Source: REBR01 sp033721915
Lineage (GTDB): Bacteria; Pseudomonadota; Gammaproteobacteria; Pseudomonadales; Oleiphilaceae
Direction: 5' to 3'
Assembly (NCBI GenBank): GCA_033721915.1
Contig: JAWWAC010000009.1
Coordinates: 1-64,000, forward strand
DNA length: 64,000 nucleotides
Every line of letters begins with the position of its first letter. Position 1 is the first letter of the stretch. The notes below the pieces were generated by a model, which worked only from the letters and a program-made list of their open reading frames with translations, searched no databases and was not told where the DNA came from. Both the position numbers and the translations under genes were made by a program. Below, one piece after another: positions 1-9,243 of this stretch.

Positions 1-962
1 ATTTTTCCCGCACACGCGCTGGCACCTATGGCGAGGGAAGCGACCCGTCGAACCCCAATTACGGTGCAGCGCTGCCCGCCCCGCTCGATACACCCTTCGA
101 ATTCAAATTCGAGCTGGAAGAAAACAACGCCTATCTGTTCGATCACTTTGATATGGGCGACCGCTGGCATGCCATGGCCGGTGTGACCTATGTCCAGCTC
201 AAGGGGCACAACGATCTGAGCGGCACTCGCGAGAAAACCCTCGACAACGACGACGTCGTTTACGCCCTGGGTCTGGTGCGTGATATCTCGGATCAGACGT
301 CGGTGTTCGCGAGCTGGTCGCAGTCCTACGAAGGAAACGGCGGGCGTGACGCCAATGGCAACTTCTTTGAACCCTCTGAGGGCGAGCAGTTCGAGCTGGG
401 GGTCAAGGGCGATGCCCTGGAGGAGCGCCTGTTTTATACCCTGTCGCTGTTTGACCTGACCCAGTCCAATATTACCACCACCGATCCGGCCAACCCCATG
501 TTCAGTGCCCCACTGGGCGAGGTGAACATCCGGGGTGCCGAGCTGGACCTGTCCGCCACACTGACCGAACGGCTCGACGGGATTATGGCGCTCACCTACC
601 ACGACTCGGAAATCACGGAGAACAACGATGGCCGTGAGGGTAATGAACTGGCCAACACGCCCAACTTCTCTGGCACCTGGCGGTTGTCCTACGCAGCCAG
701 CAATGACCTTCGCCTTGGCGGCAGCCTGATTTATGTGGGCGAGCGTGAGGGGGCGGATTTCGGTCCGACCTTTGAGGTGGATGACTACACCCGCGTGGAC
801 TTGGATATGGAATGGCGCGCCCCACAGGTGCGCGGCCTGACCATTTCCGCACAGGTTGAGAACCTGTTTGGTGAGGACTACGTGGCCGGCTCCAGCTCTG
901 CGAACCGGATACAGCTTGGCCGGCCCCAGACCTTCTGGCTGAGCACAAAATACGACTTCTGA
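1..962 (+). CDS. TonB-dependent siderophore receptor, C-terminal part (5' end outside window)
   Basis: The reading frame is open from base 3 to the TGA at 960-962, giving about 319 residues of a protein that begins before the window. Alternating hydrophobic strands, many Tyr/Asp/Asn turns and a terminal Phe (ending KYDF) fit the C-terminal half of an outer-membrane beta-barrel. Segments such as DQTSVFASWSQSYE, EGEQFELGVKGD and ENLFGEDY are typical of TonB-dependent ferric-siderophore receptors. The first ATG in frame (153) is internal and is not the start. A PepSY membrane protein follows, a partner often found beside such receptors, supporting an iron-uptake role. The substrate cannot be told from this part. 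Confidence 0.85.
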   Translation, partial: FSRTRAGTYGEGSDPSNPNYGAALPAPLDTPFEFKFELEENNAYLFDHFDMGDRWHAMAGVTYVQLKGHNDLSGTREKTLDNDDVVYALGLVRDISDQTSVFASWSQSYEGNGGRDANGNFFEPSEGEQFELGVKGDALEERLFYTLSLFDLTQSNITTTDPANPMFSAPLGEVNIRGAELDLSATLTERLDGIMALTYHDSEITENNDGREGNELANTPNFSGTWRLSYAASNDLRLGGSLIYVGEREGADFGPTFEVDDYTRVDLDMEWRAPQVRGLTISAQVENLFGEDYVAGSSSANRIQLGRPQTFWLSTKYDF

Positions 963-1048
963 CCATCACAGGCAGTCACCGCCGCGTCCGGTACGTATGG
1001 CCTCCGTCCCGGGCGCGGCAACCCATACAGTCTCCCTAGCCGTTGCCC

Positions 1049-2404
1049 ATGAAGACACGTCACTGGTTCCGTATCCACAGCTTTACCGGGGTGATTACCG
1101 GTCTGTTGCTGTTTGTCATCTGCTGGAGTGGCAGCTTCGCCGTCATCTCCCATGAGATTGACTGGCTGGTGACGCCGGAAGCCAGGGTCGATGTGGGAGA
1201 ATCACGGGTCAGCTGGGGAACGATACTTCAGGCGGCCAGAGCCGGGCATCCGGACGGTTCGATCAGCTGGATGCAGGCGCCCCTGTATCCAGGCTCCGCC
1301 GCGCAGGTCATCCTGGACACCCCGAAGCACTCCGCACTGAGGGTTTACATCAACCCGTATACCGGGGATATCCAGGGAACACAGAGTTCATTCAATGTGC
1401 AGCGCTTTTTCCGCAGCTTCCACATGAACCTGTTCATTCCCAACACCGGTGGCGTAGCCATCGGCCTTTATCTGGTCTCTCTGTTCTCACTGACAATGCT
1501 GATCTCCCTGGTCGCGGCGCTGTGTTTCTACAAACGCTGGTGGCGGCGGTTTTTCCGCTTCAAGGGGGGGACCGGCCGGGTGCTGTTGAGCGAGTTGCAC
1601 AAGGTGACGGGTCTGTGGTCGTTGTGGTTCTCACTCATCATCAGTGTGACCGGCGCCTGGTATCTGTATGAAACCCTACAGGCCGAACCCTTCAATTATG
1701 TGGGAGGCGTTGTGGAGGCCCCGGCGCCTTCGTCCGATCCGGACTTGCCCTCACTGCCTCTGGACGAGGTGCTTGGCAGGGCCGGGGCCGTCTGGCCAGA
1801 GCTGGAGATAGGCACCATCGCTTACGGCTGGTCCTCCCCGGGAAGCGACACCGTTTACCTGGAGGGCCAGGCCGGTTTTCCACTGGTGCGCGACCGGGCC
1901 AACCAGATGCATCTGGATCCGCGGACCGGCGAAATACTGTGGAAGAACAGCGCCGGAGACCTGCCGCTGTACTGGCTCTGGTCGAACATGGCCGACCCGC
2001 TGCACTTCGGCCACTTCGCCGGACTCTGGAGCAAGGTGGTGTGGTTTGTCTTTGGCCTTGTGCTATGTGGCCTCATTCTCACAGGCACCTGGCTCCACGC
2101 CCATCGGCTGGCCCGGGAGGCCGGTGGCCGGGCCCGTCACCGCTGGCCCGGCACCGGAGCGGCGATTGCAGTGTCACTGCTGGTATTGGCCGTCTCGGTG
2201 CCTTTCGGCTTTCACCAGGCCCGTGAGTACTACGGCCCGACCCTGGAGGGCGTCAGCCAGCTACCGATACTGGCCCCTGGCGTAAAGGCGGTGATCATCG
2301 GCTGGGTGACCCTGACACTGGTCATTATCGCCCTCTGGGTGTGGATGTTGTGGCGACCCCGTGACGTGTCCACTGACCCTGCTGCCAAACGCGCCAAACC
2401 CTGA
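1049..2404 (+). CDS. PepSY-associated TM helix protein (iron-uptake linked)
   Basis: About 451 residues. The N-terminus (RIHSFTGVITGLLLFVICW) is the first of several membrane helices, with conserved His residues in HSFTG, ELHKVTGLW and DPLHFGHFAGLWSK, the usual pattern of PepSY-TM family inner-membrane proteins. Such proteins commonly sit beside TonB receptors and have been proposed to act in ferric-siderophore reduction at the inner membrane; that role is inferred from family and position. I chose ATG 1049; an in-frame TTG at 1043 is possible and no strong ribosome binding site separates them. It lies 86 bp after the receptor on the same strand and is probably co-transcribed. Confidence 0.8.
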   Translation: MKTRHWFRIHSFTGVITGLLLFVICWSGSFAVISHEIDWLVTPEARVDVGESRVSWGTILQAARAGHPDGSISWMQAPLYPGSAAQVILDTPKHSALRVYINPYTGDIQGTQSSFNVQRFFRSFHMNLFIPNTGGVAIGLYLVSLFSLTMLISLVAALCFYKRWWRRFFRFKGGTGRVLLSELHKVTGLWSLWFSLIISVTGAWYLYETLQAEPFNYVGGVVEAPAPSSDPDLPSLPLDEVLGRAGAVWPELEIGTIAYGWSSPGSDTVYLEGQAGFPLVRDRANQMHLDPRTGEILWKNSAGDLPLYWLWSNMADPLHFGHFAGLWSKVVWFVFGLVLCGLILTGTWLHAHRLAREAGGRARHRWPGTGAAIAVSLLVLAVSVPFGFHQAREYYGPTLEGVSQLPILAPGVKAVIIGWVTLTLVIIALWVWMLWRPRDVSTDPAAKRAKP

Positions 2405-2430
2405 GAAAGCGGCCCGCTCTTGGGGCCCGC

Positions 2431-4824
2431 TCAGACGGGCTCCCACTGCCCCCTGCGGTAACGGCTTAGCTGGCCATTGTCGTCCCACCGCACCAGGTGC
2501 AGCCAGTCGTTCTCCACCAGGTTTCTGACCGTCTCATGGCGCTCCAGTATCCCGGTAATCCGCTCAGCGGGGGCGGCAACCACAACGGTCAGCCGCAGTG
2601 GCTCATGCTGCCAAGTGGTGCCGTTGTGGACCGACTGCAGCGGCAGTCCGATACGCAGGTCACCGCCGTTGCCTTCGAAGACACCGATGTTGCCGCCCAC
2701 CACATTGTGCAGCACCTTGTTGCCGCTGCCGTATTTCAGCGGGTCGGTGACCGAGGCGTAGTACTGCAGGTTGATCCAGTTGGTCACCACCATGGGGGCT
2801 GTCATCAGGGTCTCGAGAATCCGCCCTTCGCTGTCGGACTCCCAGTCGTAGTCATGGAGGAAGCAACGCCCACCGAGATTCAGGTGCCGGCTACGGGCAC
2901 GGGGAGCAATCAGGAAGGCGGCATTGCCGGCCAGCCCCCATTCCGGCCGCACCTGGGCCCAGTCCCGGCCGCGCCTGCGCAGGGCCCGGTCCAGCTTTTT
3001 GTCCGTGAGTTCCGCCAGGCCAAGATCCGGGGCACGCTCCCGCTGGGTCTGGCGACGGGCGTTCACCAGCCAGCCCTGGATGTCCGCCGGCAGGGGCTCG
3101 CTGTCGAACAGGTCGATATCGTCCGTCATGGTGTTGTGAACCGCCGCCACGAAGCGGGTGGATTCCGGAATCTCAATACCCTGTGCGGCCAGTTCGCTGC
3201 GCACCTGGGGCGCGTTCAGGATCTGCGCCAGCACGCGCACGTTCACTTCGCCGCTCTGACCACCACAGGCGCCACAGTCCAGCCCGGCGGCATGGGGGTT
3301 GTTGGCGGAGTGGCTGCCATGACCCACCAGCAGTACCCTGTCGGCAAAATCACGGGTCAGGCCCATGGGGCCCAGAATGCCGGCGGCAAGCCCGGCCTGT
3401 CGGCTGGCGTCGAGCACACCCTGTTCGTCTTCCAGTACCCAGTCACCGGTTTCCGCCCCGGTATCGATGGGGTGTCCGGGACCTGATGGCATCAGGCTGT
3501 TTTTAAGCAGTTTGGCCGCATAGGCCAGACCGGCGGACTCCACGAAAGCGAAGGTGGATGGTGTGCCGCCTGTCCACCGCGCCCAGCCGGCGCTGCGGGC
3601 AAGCTGCCCGGCACGCTTGGGCGGCTCTGACCGGCGCGCCCTGAGACCGGGTGCCAGAAGCCCCGGCAGTTGCGGGCGGTCGTAGTCGCTGCCGGCAGGG
3701 CGGTAGGCGATCGGCAGGCCAAAGAAGCCCGCGAAGCCCAGTGTCTGTATGGCCCTGTCCTGGGCTTCCAGAGCCCGGCGCAGGACTTCCGAGCGCACAT
3801 CAATGCAGAACACCGCCTGCAACCGTGGCCGGGAGTTTCCGAGCCCGGGCTGTGAGGCGGACAGTTTTTCAAACAGCGGCTGCTGGTACGCCCTTTCCAG
3901 AGCGGCCTGCCAGATCCAAAGGCTGCTCTGATGGGCCCGGTGCCGGGTCAGCAACATGGGTAAACGGCTGAGCTGATGCCGCCACGGCTGCGCAATGTCC
4001 CGGTACTTCTCGGGATAACGGCGCTGCATATGCCGCCAGAGCAACCAGTCCCATGCCATTCGGATGGCGATGAGTTCACTCATGCGGTTATGAGGCTGAT
4101 TGTTGAGGTTGCCCTCCCAGTGCTCGTAGGCCACCCAGGAGGCCCAGCCATTGATATCCAGCAGGAGTGCGTGGGCGTAGCTGTCGCTGTGCTCTGGAGG
4201 CACGTCCAGGTCGGTCAGGGCCCGTCCCAGTGCTTCCTCGCTGGTCTGGGGCAGTTCGGCGACGGCCTCCATCAGGCCCGGCTCTCCCATCTGGATGGCC
4301 AGGCCGGCGTCGTGGGTCAGGGTTTCCCGCCAGGCGCGGTACAGTGCGTCCGGCGACTGGTCGTCGGCCCGGCGCTGGAAGAAATCCGCACAGAACTGGC
4401 TGAGCTGGTGGGTGATTTCGTCACGCCACGCCATTTTGCCCTGACGGCTGGTATCGGCATCAAGCAGGTCGCTGACATTGAGCCAGTGCTCAGGCTCGGT
4501 GTGATCCAGGGCAGCGAGGCAGTCCGTCACGCTCATGTCCAGGCCGGAATCCGCCACAACGGCCAGCAGATCTTCCCCGGAGATACGCCCCTTCTCCCAG
4601 GCATCCCGGTAATACCCCGCCGGCATCAGGGTGCTGACACGGCCCAGCAGGGAAAGACGGGCACTGGCGTCGCTGAATGGCTGATCCCGCAGTCCCCACC
4701 AGGGGTTGACGGCAATCAGCCGGTCAAGGGGCCAGGTGGGGGCGATACGGGCGCCGGCGCGGTTAATGGCCGCACTTTTTTCCGGGCTCAGTGGAGCCGG
4801 TTGGGTCGGAACTGGCTGGTTCAT
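2431..4824 (-). CDS. dabA: DabA, inorganic carbon transporter subunit (DUF2309)
   Basis: 797-residue DUF2309 protein. DabA is a zinc-containing, beta-carbonic-anhydrase-like subunit that with membrane partner DabB drives energy-coupled accumulation of dissolved inorganic carbon. Visible motifs are VFCIDVRSE (Cys and Asp near residues 340 and 342), GHGSHSANNP (His near 502) and LDCGACGG (Cys near 517), matching in spacing the Cys-Asp-His-Cys zinc site known for the family. The frame is open further upstream, but ATG 4824 has a GGGAGGAA ribosome binding site and overlaps the dabB stop (ATGA), which implies translational coupling. No RuBisCO gene lies in the window, so supply of bicarbonate for anaplerotic carboxylation is an inference. 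Confidence 0.92.
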   Translation of the reverse strand: MNQPVPTQPAPLSPEKSAAINRAGARIAPTWPLDRLIAVNPWWGLRDQPFSDASARLSLLGRVSTLMPAGYYRDAWEKGRISGEDLLAVVADSGLDMSVTDCLAALDHTEPEHWLNVSDLLDADTSRQGKMAWRDEITHQLSQFCADFFQRRADDQSPDALYRAWRETLTHDAGLAIQMGEPGLMEAVAELPQTSEEALGRALTDLDVPPEHSDSYAHALLLDINGWASWVAYEHWEGNLNNQPHNRMSELIAIRMAWDWLLWRHMQRRYPEKYRDIAQPWRHQLSRLPMLLTRHRAHQSSLWIWQAALERAYQQPLFEKLSASQPGLGNSRPRLQAVFCIDVRSEVLRRALEAQDRAIQTLGFAGFFGLPIAYRPAGSDYDRPQLPGLLAPGLRARRSEPPKRAGQLARSAGWARWTGGTPSTFAFVESAGLAYAAKLLKNSLMPSGPGHPIDTGAETGDWVLEDEQGVLDASRQAGLAAGILGPMGLTRDFADRVLLVGHGSHSANNPHAAGLDCGACGGQSGEVNVRVLAQILNAPQVRSELAAQGIEIPESTRFVAAVHNTMTDDIDLFDSEPLPADIQGWLVNARRQTQRERAPDLGLAELTDKKLDRALRRRGRDWAQVRPEWGLAGNAAFLIAPRARSRHLNLGGRCFLHDYDWESDSEGRILETLMTAPMVVTNWINLQYYASVTDPLKYGSGNKVLHNVVGGNIGVFEGNGGDLRIGLPLQSVHNGTTWQHEPLRLTVVVAAPAERITGILERHETVRNLVENDWLHLVRWDDNGQLSRYRRGQWEPV

Positions 4825-6353
4825 GCGGCATTCCTCCCTGCGGTGCCGGGTTGATGCTTGGCCCGTGCCCTTTTGGGCAGTTCGGTGGGCCACAGGTCCA
4901 GGGTAATCCGGGTGACCCATTCATCCAGGTAGAGACCGGAGAACAGCCACCGGTGGAACCGGTCACGGTGCGGGCTGGCCGGTGCCCAGTTCCAGGCCCA
5001 CTGGCCGGCAAACAGCACGAACCAGAGCAGGGCAACCCAGAGGTCCGCGGCCACCGGCACTGCGCTGGCCGGCGCAGCGAACCCGTTGCCGAACAGCCAC
5101 TTCTGCAGCCCGTAAGCCACCACCAGCGCCAGTGCCAGCAGTGTGAATGGCGGCAGTGACTGCCTGCACGGCTGACGCTCGGCGAGCAGTTGTGTCAGCG
5201 CCAGTCCGAACAGGACCCAGGGGCTGACCCAGGCACTGTCGAACGCCATCGCCACAGCGGCCACGGCCAGTGTCGAAAAGCAGGCAGCGCTCACCCACTG
5301 CCGGATGCTGGGTGCCTGACGGACTGGCGCCAGGCTTTTCCGGATGTGGTCGAACACGGCCGAACCACTGTTCAGGAAGGCATGGGCCTTGTAGCAGGAG
5401 TGGGCCACCAGGTGCAGCAGAGCCAGCTCGTACAGGCCCAGTGCGCACTCGATCAGCATCAGCGCCATCTGGGCGCTGGTGGACCAGGCCAGACGGACCT
5501 TGAGGCTGACCCGTGTCAGCATGATCCAGCTCGCCAGCACCAGTGTGGCGCCGGCCACCATCAGCAGCAGCCAGCGTGCCGGCACCGCCTGTTCCAGCAA
5601 GGGTGAGAACAGCAGCAGCAGGTAACCGCCCAGGTTGACCACACCGGCGTGCAGCAGTGCCGACACCGGTGTGGGTGCCTCCACCACCTGAATCAGCCAG
5701 CCGTGGACCGGTAACTGGGCACAGGTGATCAGGGCCACCAGGGCCAGCAGGGCCACCGCCCACTGCTCGGTGGCGGTCAGCGCCACGGCGGGGTAGGCCG
5801 CCAGGATGCTGTCCAGCTGGAAGGTGCCGTGATGGCTGTACAGCAGCAGGGCGGCTGTGAGCAGCAGAAGTTCTGACAGCCGGGTGAACAGGAACTTCTT
5901 GTGGGCGGCGAGGGCGGCTCTTGGCCGGTTGGGGTAGAAGGTCAGCAGCCGGTGCAAGGCCAGGCCGATGCCCACCCATCCCGCCACCAGCAGGAGCAGG
6001 TGGTTGGCGAGCACCACCACGTTGACCGCGGCCAGCGTCAGCAGCAGCCAGCGGCGGTACTCACCCAGTCTGGGTTCCCCCGCCAGGCAGGTATTGGAAT
6101 AGCGCAGCACCAGCCAGCCAATGCTGGCCACAAGCACCACCAGCAGCGCGCTCATGGGGGTGAGCCGGATCCAGGGGTGGCTCAGTAGTGACGGCTCCAG
6201 GAGAAACGCCAGTGGCAGGCCGGCCAGACTGACCAGCATGGCCCCCAGGGCGATCCATTCGACCACAGGGCCGCCAGCTCCCCGACCGCGCTGGAACAGA
6301 GCGGTCAGCACCAGTGCCAGTGGAATGATCGCCGGTAACAGGGCTGGAGACAT
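4821..6353 (-). CDS. dabB: DabB, membrane subunit of DAB inorganic carbon transporter
   Basis: 510 residues, almost entirely hydrophobic, of the proton-conducting complex-I/Mrp membrane family (NuoL-like). Recognisable core segments are VHGWLIQVVEAPTPVSALLH and the LVAHSCYKAHAFLNSG region, with the conserved Lys and Glu of antiporter-like subunits. In the DAB system this subunit is thought to couple cation flux to CO2 hydration by DabA at the cytoplasmic face. The start is ATG 6353 with AAGGAG about 8 bases upstream. It is the first gene of a two-gene operon and overlaps dabA by 4 bases. The pair alone, without complex I neighbours, is diagnostic of DAB. Confidence 0.9.
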   Translation of the reverse strand: MSPALLPAIIPLALVLTALFQRGRGAGGPVVEWIALGAMLVSLAGLPLAFLLEPSLLSHPWIRLTPMSALLVVLVASIGWLVLRYSNTCLAGEPRLGEYRRWLLLTLAAVNVVVLANHLLLLVAGWVGIGLALHRLLTFYPNRPRAALAAHKKFLFTRLSELLLLTAALLLYSHHGTFQLDSILAAYPAVALTATEQWAVALLALVALITCAQLPVHGWLIQVVEAPTPVSALLHAGVVNLGGYLLLLFSPLLEQAVPARWLLLMVAGATLVLASWIMLTRVSLKVRLAWSTSAQMALMLIECALGLYELALLHLVAHSCYKAHAFLNSGSAVFDHIRKSLAPVRQAPSIRQWVSAACFSTLAVAAVAMAFDSAWVSPWVLFGLALTQLLAERQPCRQSLPPFTLLALALVVAYGLQKWLFGNGFAAPASAVPVAADLWVALLWFVLFAGQWAWNWAPASPHRDRFHRWLFSGLYLDEWVTRITLDLWPTELPKRARAKHQPGTAGRNAA

Positions 6354-6425
6354 GGTATTGCTCCTTCATCAAAAGTGCGTCCATTGTCACCGGGTTTCCC
6401 TTTCCGCGTAAAATAGATTAAAAAT

Positions 6426-6465
6426 AACAGTTCGATCTGTTTTAACGAACGGTCTGGAAGAGACC
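6426..6465. promoter_or_regulatory. Palindrome cluster between dabB and lysR (candidate LysR operator)
   Basis: In the 130-bp divergent spacer I see three inverted repeats: AACAG-N6-CTGTT at 6426-6441, GTTCG-N11-CGAAC at 6430-6450, and GGTCT-N5-AGACC at 6451-6465. LysR regulators usually bind dyads with an 11-base spacing in the divergent promoter beside their own gene, so the second is the best operator candidate. The third sits just before the lysR start and might instead be a small leader hairpin. Binding is inferred. Confidence 0.45.
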
Positions 6466-6483
6466 GAGAACGGGAGAACCCTT

Positions 6484-7374
6484 GTGGCGCGCCTCAATTA
6501 CCGGCATCTGCATTACTTCTGGCGGGTCGCCCTGGACGGGAACCTCACCCGTGTCTCCCGCACACTGCACGTGTCCCAGTCCGCCCTGTCCGCCCAGATC
6601 CGCCAGCTGGAGGACGCCATGGGGGTCGAGCTGTTTGACCGCCAGGGCCGCTCACTGACACTGACCGAGGCCGGCCAGCGGGTGCTTTCCATCGCCAACG
6701 ACATCTTTGTCAGGGGGGAGGAGCTGGAGGGCCTGATGAGCCGGGGCTGGAACAGCGGCTACCAGCACCTGCGCATTGGCATTCTCTCCACACTGTCGCG
6801 GAACTTTATCGAACAGTTCATCGCCCCACTGCTCAGCGAATCGAAGATCCAGTTCAGCCTGGACGCACAGAACCAGCATGGGCTGCTGGAGGGCCTTGCC
6901 CGGCACCAGCTTGACCTGGCACTGACCAATTCCCCGGTCACCGTGGACCGGGATGAGGACCTGCTCTGGCAAAGCCAGTTGCTGGCACGGCAGCCACTGT
7001 CCATTGTTGGCCCTCCCCAGGGGCGGCCGGAGGGGGCCTTTCCGAAAGGCTATGAGGGCTTCCGCTGGGTTCTGCCCAGTCGCCACACGGAAATGCGGGT
7101 GGCTTTCGATGCCTTTTGCAGCCGACACCGGTTCGAGCCGGTGATCCAGGCCGAGTGCAACGACATGGCCATGCTGCGCCTTCTGACCCGGGACAGTGGC
7201 GCCCTGGCGGTAGTGCCCGAGGTGGTGGTGCGGGACGAGATCCGACAGGGGACCCTGGTGGGTTACCAGGTGCTGCCCAAGGTGTACGAGAGCTTTTATG
7301 CCGTCACCATCAAACGGCAGTTCATGCCACCGGCGGTGCGTGAGCTGCTGCAGAAGTTTGATGGCAACGGCTGA
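6484..7374 (+). CDS. LysR-family regulator (NhaR-like), probable regulator of dabBA
   Basis: 296 residues. The N-terminal winged helix-turn-helix spans about residues 3-62 (LNYRHLHYFWRVA, VSQSALSAQIRQLE, LFDRQGRSLTLTEAG), followed by a LysR substrate-binding domain. The opening LNYRHLHYFW resembles the NhaR subgroup. The start is GTG 6484 with GGGAG about 7 bases upstream. It is transcribed away from dabB, separated by a palindrome-rich spacer, the classic arrangement for a LysR protein controlling the divergent operon. LysR-type genes are known neighbours of DAB operons in chemolithoautotrophs. The effector is unknown; a carbon-status metabolite is plausible but not shown. Confidence 0.85.
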   Translation: MARLNYRHLHYFWRVALDGNLTRVSRTLHVSQSALSAQIRQLEDAMGVELFDRQGRSLTLTEAGQRVLSIANDIFVRGEELEGLMSRGWNSGYQHLRIGILSTLSRNFIEQFIAPLLSESKIQFSLDAQNQHGLLEGLARHQLDLALTNSPVTVDRDEDLLWQSQLLARQPLSIVGPPQGRPEGAFPKGYEGFRWVLPSRHTEMRVAFDAFCSRHRFEPVIQAECNDMAMLRLLTRDSGALAVVPEVVVRDEIRQGTLVGYQVLPKVYESFYAVTIKRQFMPPAVRELLQKFDGNG

Positions 7375-7466
7375 GCCTGAGCAGGGACAGCGGGTGGCGG
7401 TGGATCGGATTCCGCCATTAAATGGTGCATGATCTATGGCGGAACAGCGAGCGGAGACCCTTACCC

Positions 7467-8429
7467 ATGGATACCTCGTGGAAAATCGGCATTGACCTGG
7501 GCGGCACCAAGACGGAGGTGATCCTGCTGGATGACCGGCACCGGGTTCATTTACGCACCCGCCAGCCAACCCCCCGGGGGGACTATCCGGGGACGCTGGA
7601 GACGGTGGCCGCACTGGTGGCGGAGGCGGAGGTCGCTGCCGGCCGCTCCGGCCTGTCCGTGGGTGTGGGTATTCCCGGGACGGTGTCCCGTGTGACCGGC
7701 CGGGTCAAGAACGGCAATGCCACCTGGCTCAATGGCCAGCCACTGCGGGAGGACCTGGGTCACCGACTGGGCCGCCCTGTGGTGCTGACCAACGATGCCA
7801 ATTGCCTGGCCCTGTCCGAGGCCACGGACGGGGCCGGTGCCGGCCATGAGGTGGTCTTCGCGGCCATACTGGGGACAGGCTGTGGTGGCGGCATTGCGGT
7901 TAATAAGTGCTTGCTGACAGGCCCCAACGGGCTTGCCGGGGAATGGGGCCACAACCCGTTGCCCGGCGCCACGGAACGGGAGCGGGCAGAGCGCCCCTGC
8001 TACTGTGGCCGTCAGGGCTGCATCGAGACCTTTCTCTCAGGCCCGGGCCTGAGCCTGACCTGCCTGCAACAGACCGGTGTGAAGCGGGCCGCCGAAGCCA
8101 TCGCCCGCCAGGCCCTGGAGGGTGACGCCCGGGCACAGGCGGTGCTGGCGATTTACCAGGATCAGCTCGCGCGGGGGCTGGCCTCTGTGATCCATGTGCT
8201 GGACCCGGATGTGGTGGTCCTCGGTGGCGGCCTGTCCAATCTGGCGTGTCTGTACCAGGGCCTGCCCCAGCGGCTGCCGGCTTATGCGTTCGGCGGCGAA
8301 TGGGACACGCCCGTGCGGCAGGCGGTGCACGGCGATTCCAGCGGAGTCAGGGGCGCCGCCTGGCTTGGGCAGGGCAGTCCGGTAGCCTCTTTCTCAGGGC
8401 CCCCATCCGACCCGGGCATCAGTTACTGA
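7467..8429 (+). CDS. mak: Fructokinase Mak-type ROK kinase
   Basis: 320-residue ROK-family sugar kinase, expected to phosphorylate fructose (possibly mannose) with ATP. The motifs are IGIDLGGTKTEV (phosphate loop, near residue 6), GTGCGGGI, the GEWGHNPLP glucose-type sugar motif, the zinc-binding CYCGRQGCIETF, and DPDVVVLGGGLSN near the C-terminus. The whole sequence closely follows the pattern of E. coli Mak (TPRGDYPGTLETVAALV, NDANCLALSEA, ETPVR-like and HGDSSGVRGAAWL). ATG 7467 is preferred to the longer in-frame start at 7422 because homologues begin just before IGIDLGGTK. Its 3' end overlaps the convergent next gene by 11 bases. Confidence 0.88.
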   Translation: MDTSWKIGIDLGGTKTEVILLDDRHRVHLRTRQPTPRGDYPGTLETVAALVAEAEVAAGRSGLSVGVGIPGTVSRVTGRVKNGNATWLNGQPLREDLGHRLGRPVVLTNDANCLALSEATDGAGAGHEVVFAAILGTGCGGGIAVNKCLLTGPNGLAGEWGHNPLPGATERERAERPCYCGRQGCIETFLSGPGLSLTCLQQTGVKRAAEAIARQALEGDARAQAVLAIYQDQLARGLASVIHVLDPDVVVLGGGLSNLACLYQGLPQRLPAYAFGGEWDTPVRQAVHGDSSGVRGAAWLGQGSPVASFSGPPSDPGISY

Positions 8430-9243
8430 TGGCGTTGTCGACATACTGCATGTGGACCTGCTGTTTATCCCGGAACCGCACAATCCGGTCTGTGGCCGTT
8501 TCATTCATGTGGGTTCCCGGCTTGACCACCAGGTCGACGTAACCGCGCTCCCTGTCCCTGTCCGACAGATCAAAAAACTCGTGGGCAAACACCCGGCGCT
8601 CTGGATCCTCGAAGGACAATTCACCGGTTGATACGTAGTCTCCGTAGCCCTCAAGGATCACAAACAAAGCGTCCATCCCGGAGCCAAATCCCGAGATCCG
8701 GAACTGGTTGTCGACGACCTCCACCCGGAGATCCTCCAGGGGCGTCATCAGCGGTTCCAGATAGCGGATGGGCTCAAGATCGAGATCATCGTCCTGCTCG
8801 ATGCGCTTCCTGACTTCGGAAGCGTCACTGACGGCATAGGCCGCAATGATCTCCCCTTTCTCGAACACGGGAACGATGCCTCTCTCTTTCCAGAACCTTG
8901 CACTCTGCGGGGTCATCACCGGTGCCTTGCCCCACTCGGACATGGGCCCGCTGAACACCTCATCCAGCAGCGGCTTGACGGTAATGCCAGCCGCCACCGC
9001 CATGACGGCGATGGTCACAAAAAACGCCGTAGACTCCCTGATCCTGCCCCAGCGGGCCTTGAGACAGAAAAAGCCGATCACCAGGTCGCTGACCACAAAG
9101 GTGATAAACATCGTCAGTAGCGAGGCGGTTTCTTCCTCATGCATCACCTCCAGTAAAAGGCTGGTGGTGCCGGCCATGACTGGCAGACCAAAGATCAACG
9201 CGTACAGGCTGTACTGCCCCGACAGCCCAAGATAGGTCATCAT
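8419..9243 (-). CDS. Hypothetical membrane protein with soluble C-terminal domain
   Basis: 274 residues, not recognised. Three hydrophobic segments lie near residues 8-30, 42-60 and 72-88, followed by a soluble, acidic region of about 180 residues rich in Asp, Glu and Arg (EVRKRIEQDDDLDLEP, FEDPERRVFAHEFFDLSDRDRERGYVDLVV). No signal-peptide cleavage site or catalytic motif is obvious. The coding assignment rests on length, codon use like the neighbours (including CTA-CTG and TTA-CTG pairs) and the coherent membrane-plus-soluble layout. The end overlaps the convergent mak gene by 11 bases. It may be a membrane-anchored sensor or scaffold; function unknown. Confidence 0.7.
   Translation of the reverse strand: MMTYLGLSGQYSLYALIFGLPVMAGTTSLLLEVMHEEETASLLTMFITFVVSDLVIGFFCLKARWGRIRESTAFFVTIAVMAVAAGITVKPLLDEVFSGPMSEWGKAPVMTPQSARFWKERGIVPVFEKGEIIAAYAVSDASEVRKRIEQDDDLDLEPIRYLEPLMTPLEDLRVEVVDNQFRISGFGSGMDALFVILEGYGDYVSTGELSFEDPERRVFAHEFFDLSDRDRERGYVDLVVKPGTHMNETATDRIVRFRDKQQVHMQYVDNAISN

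Noticed and set aside
2497..4854. Several plus-strand ORFs of 200-330 codons opposite dabA
   Set aside because: Antisense shadows of a well-recognised gene; compositions are typical of reverse-frame translation.
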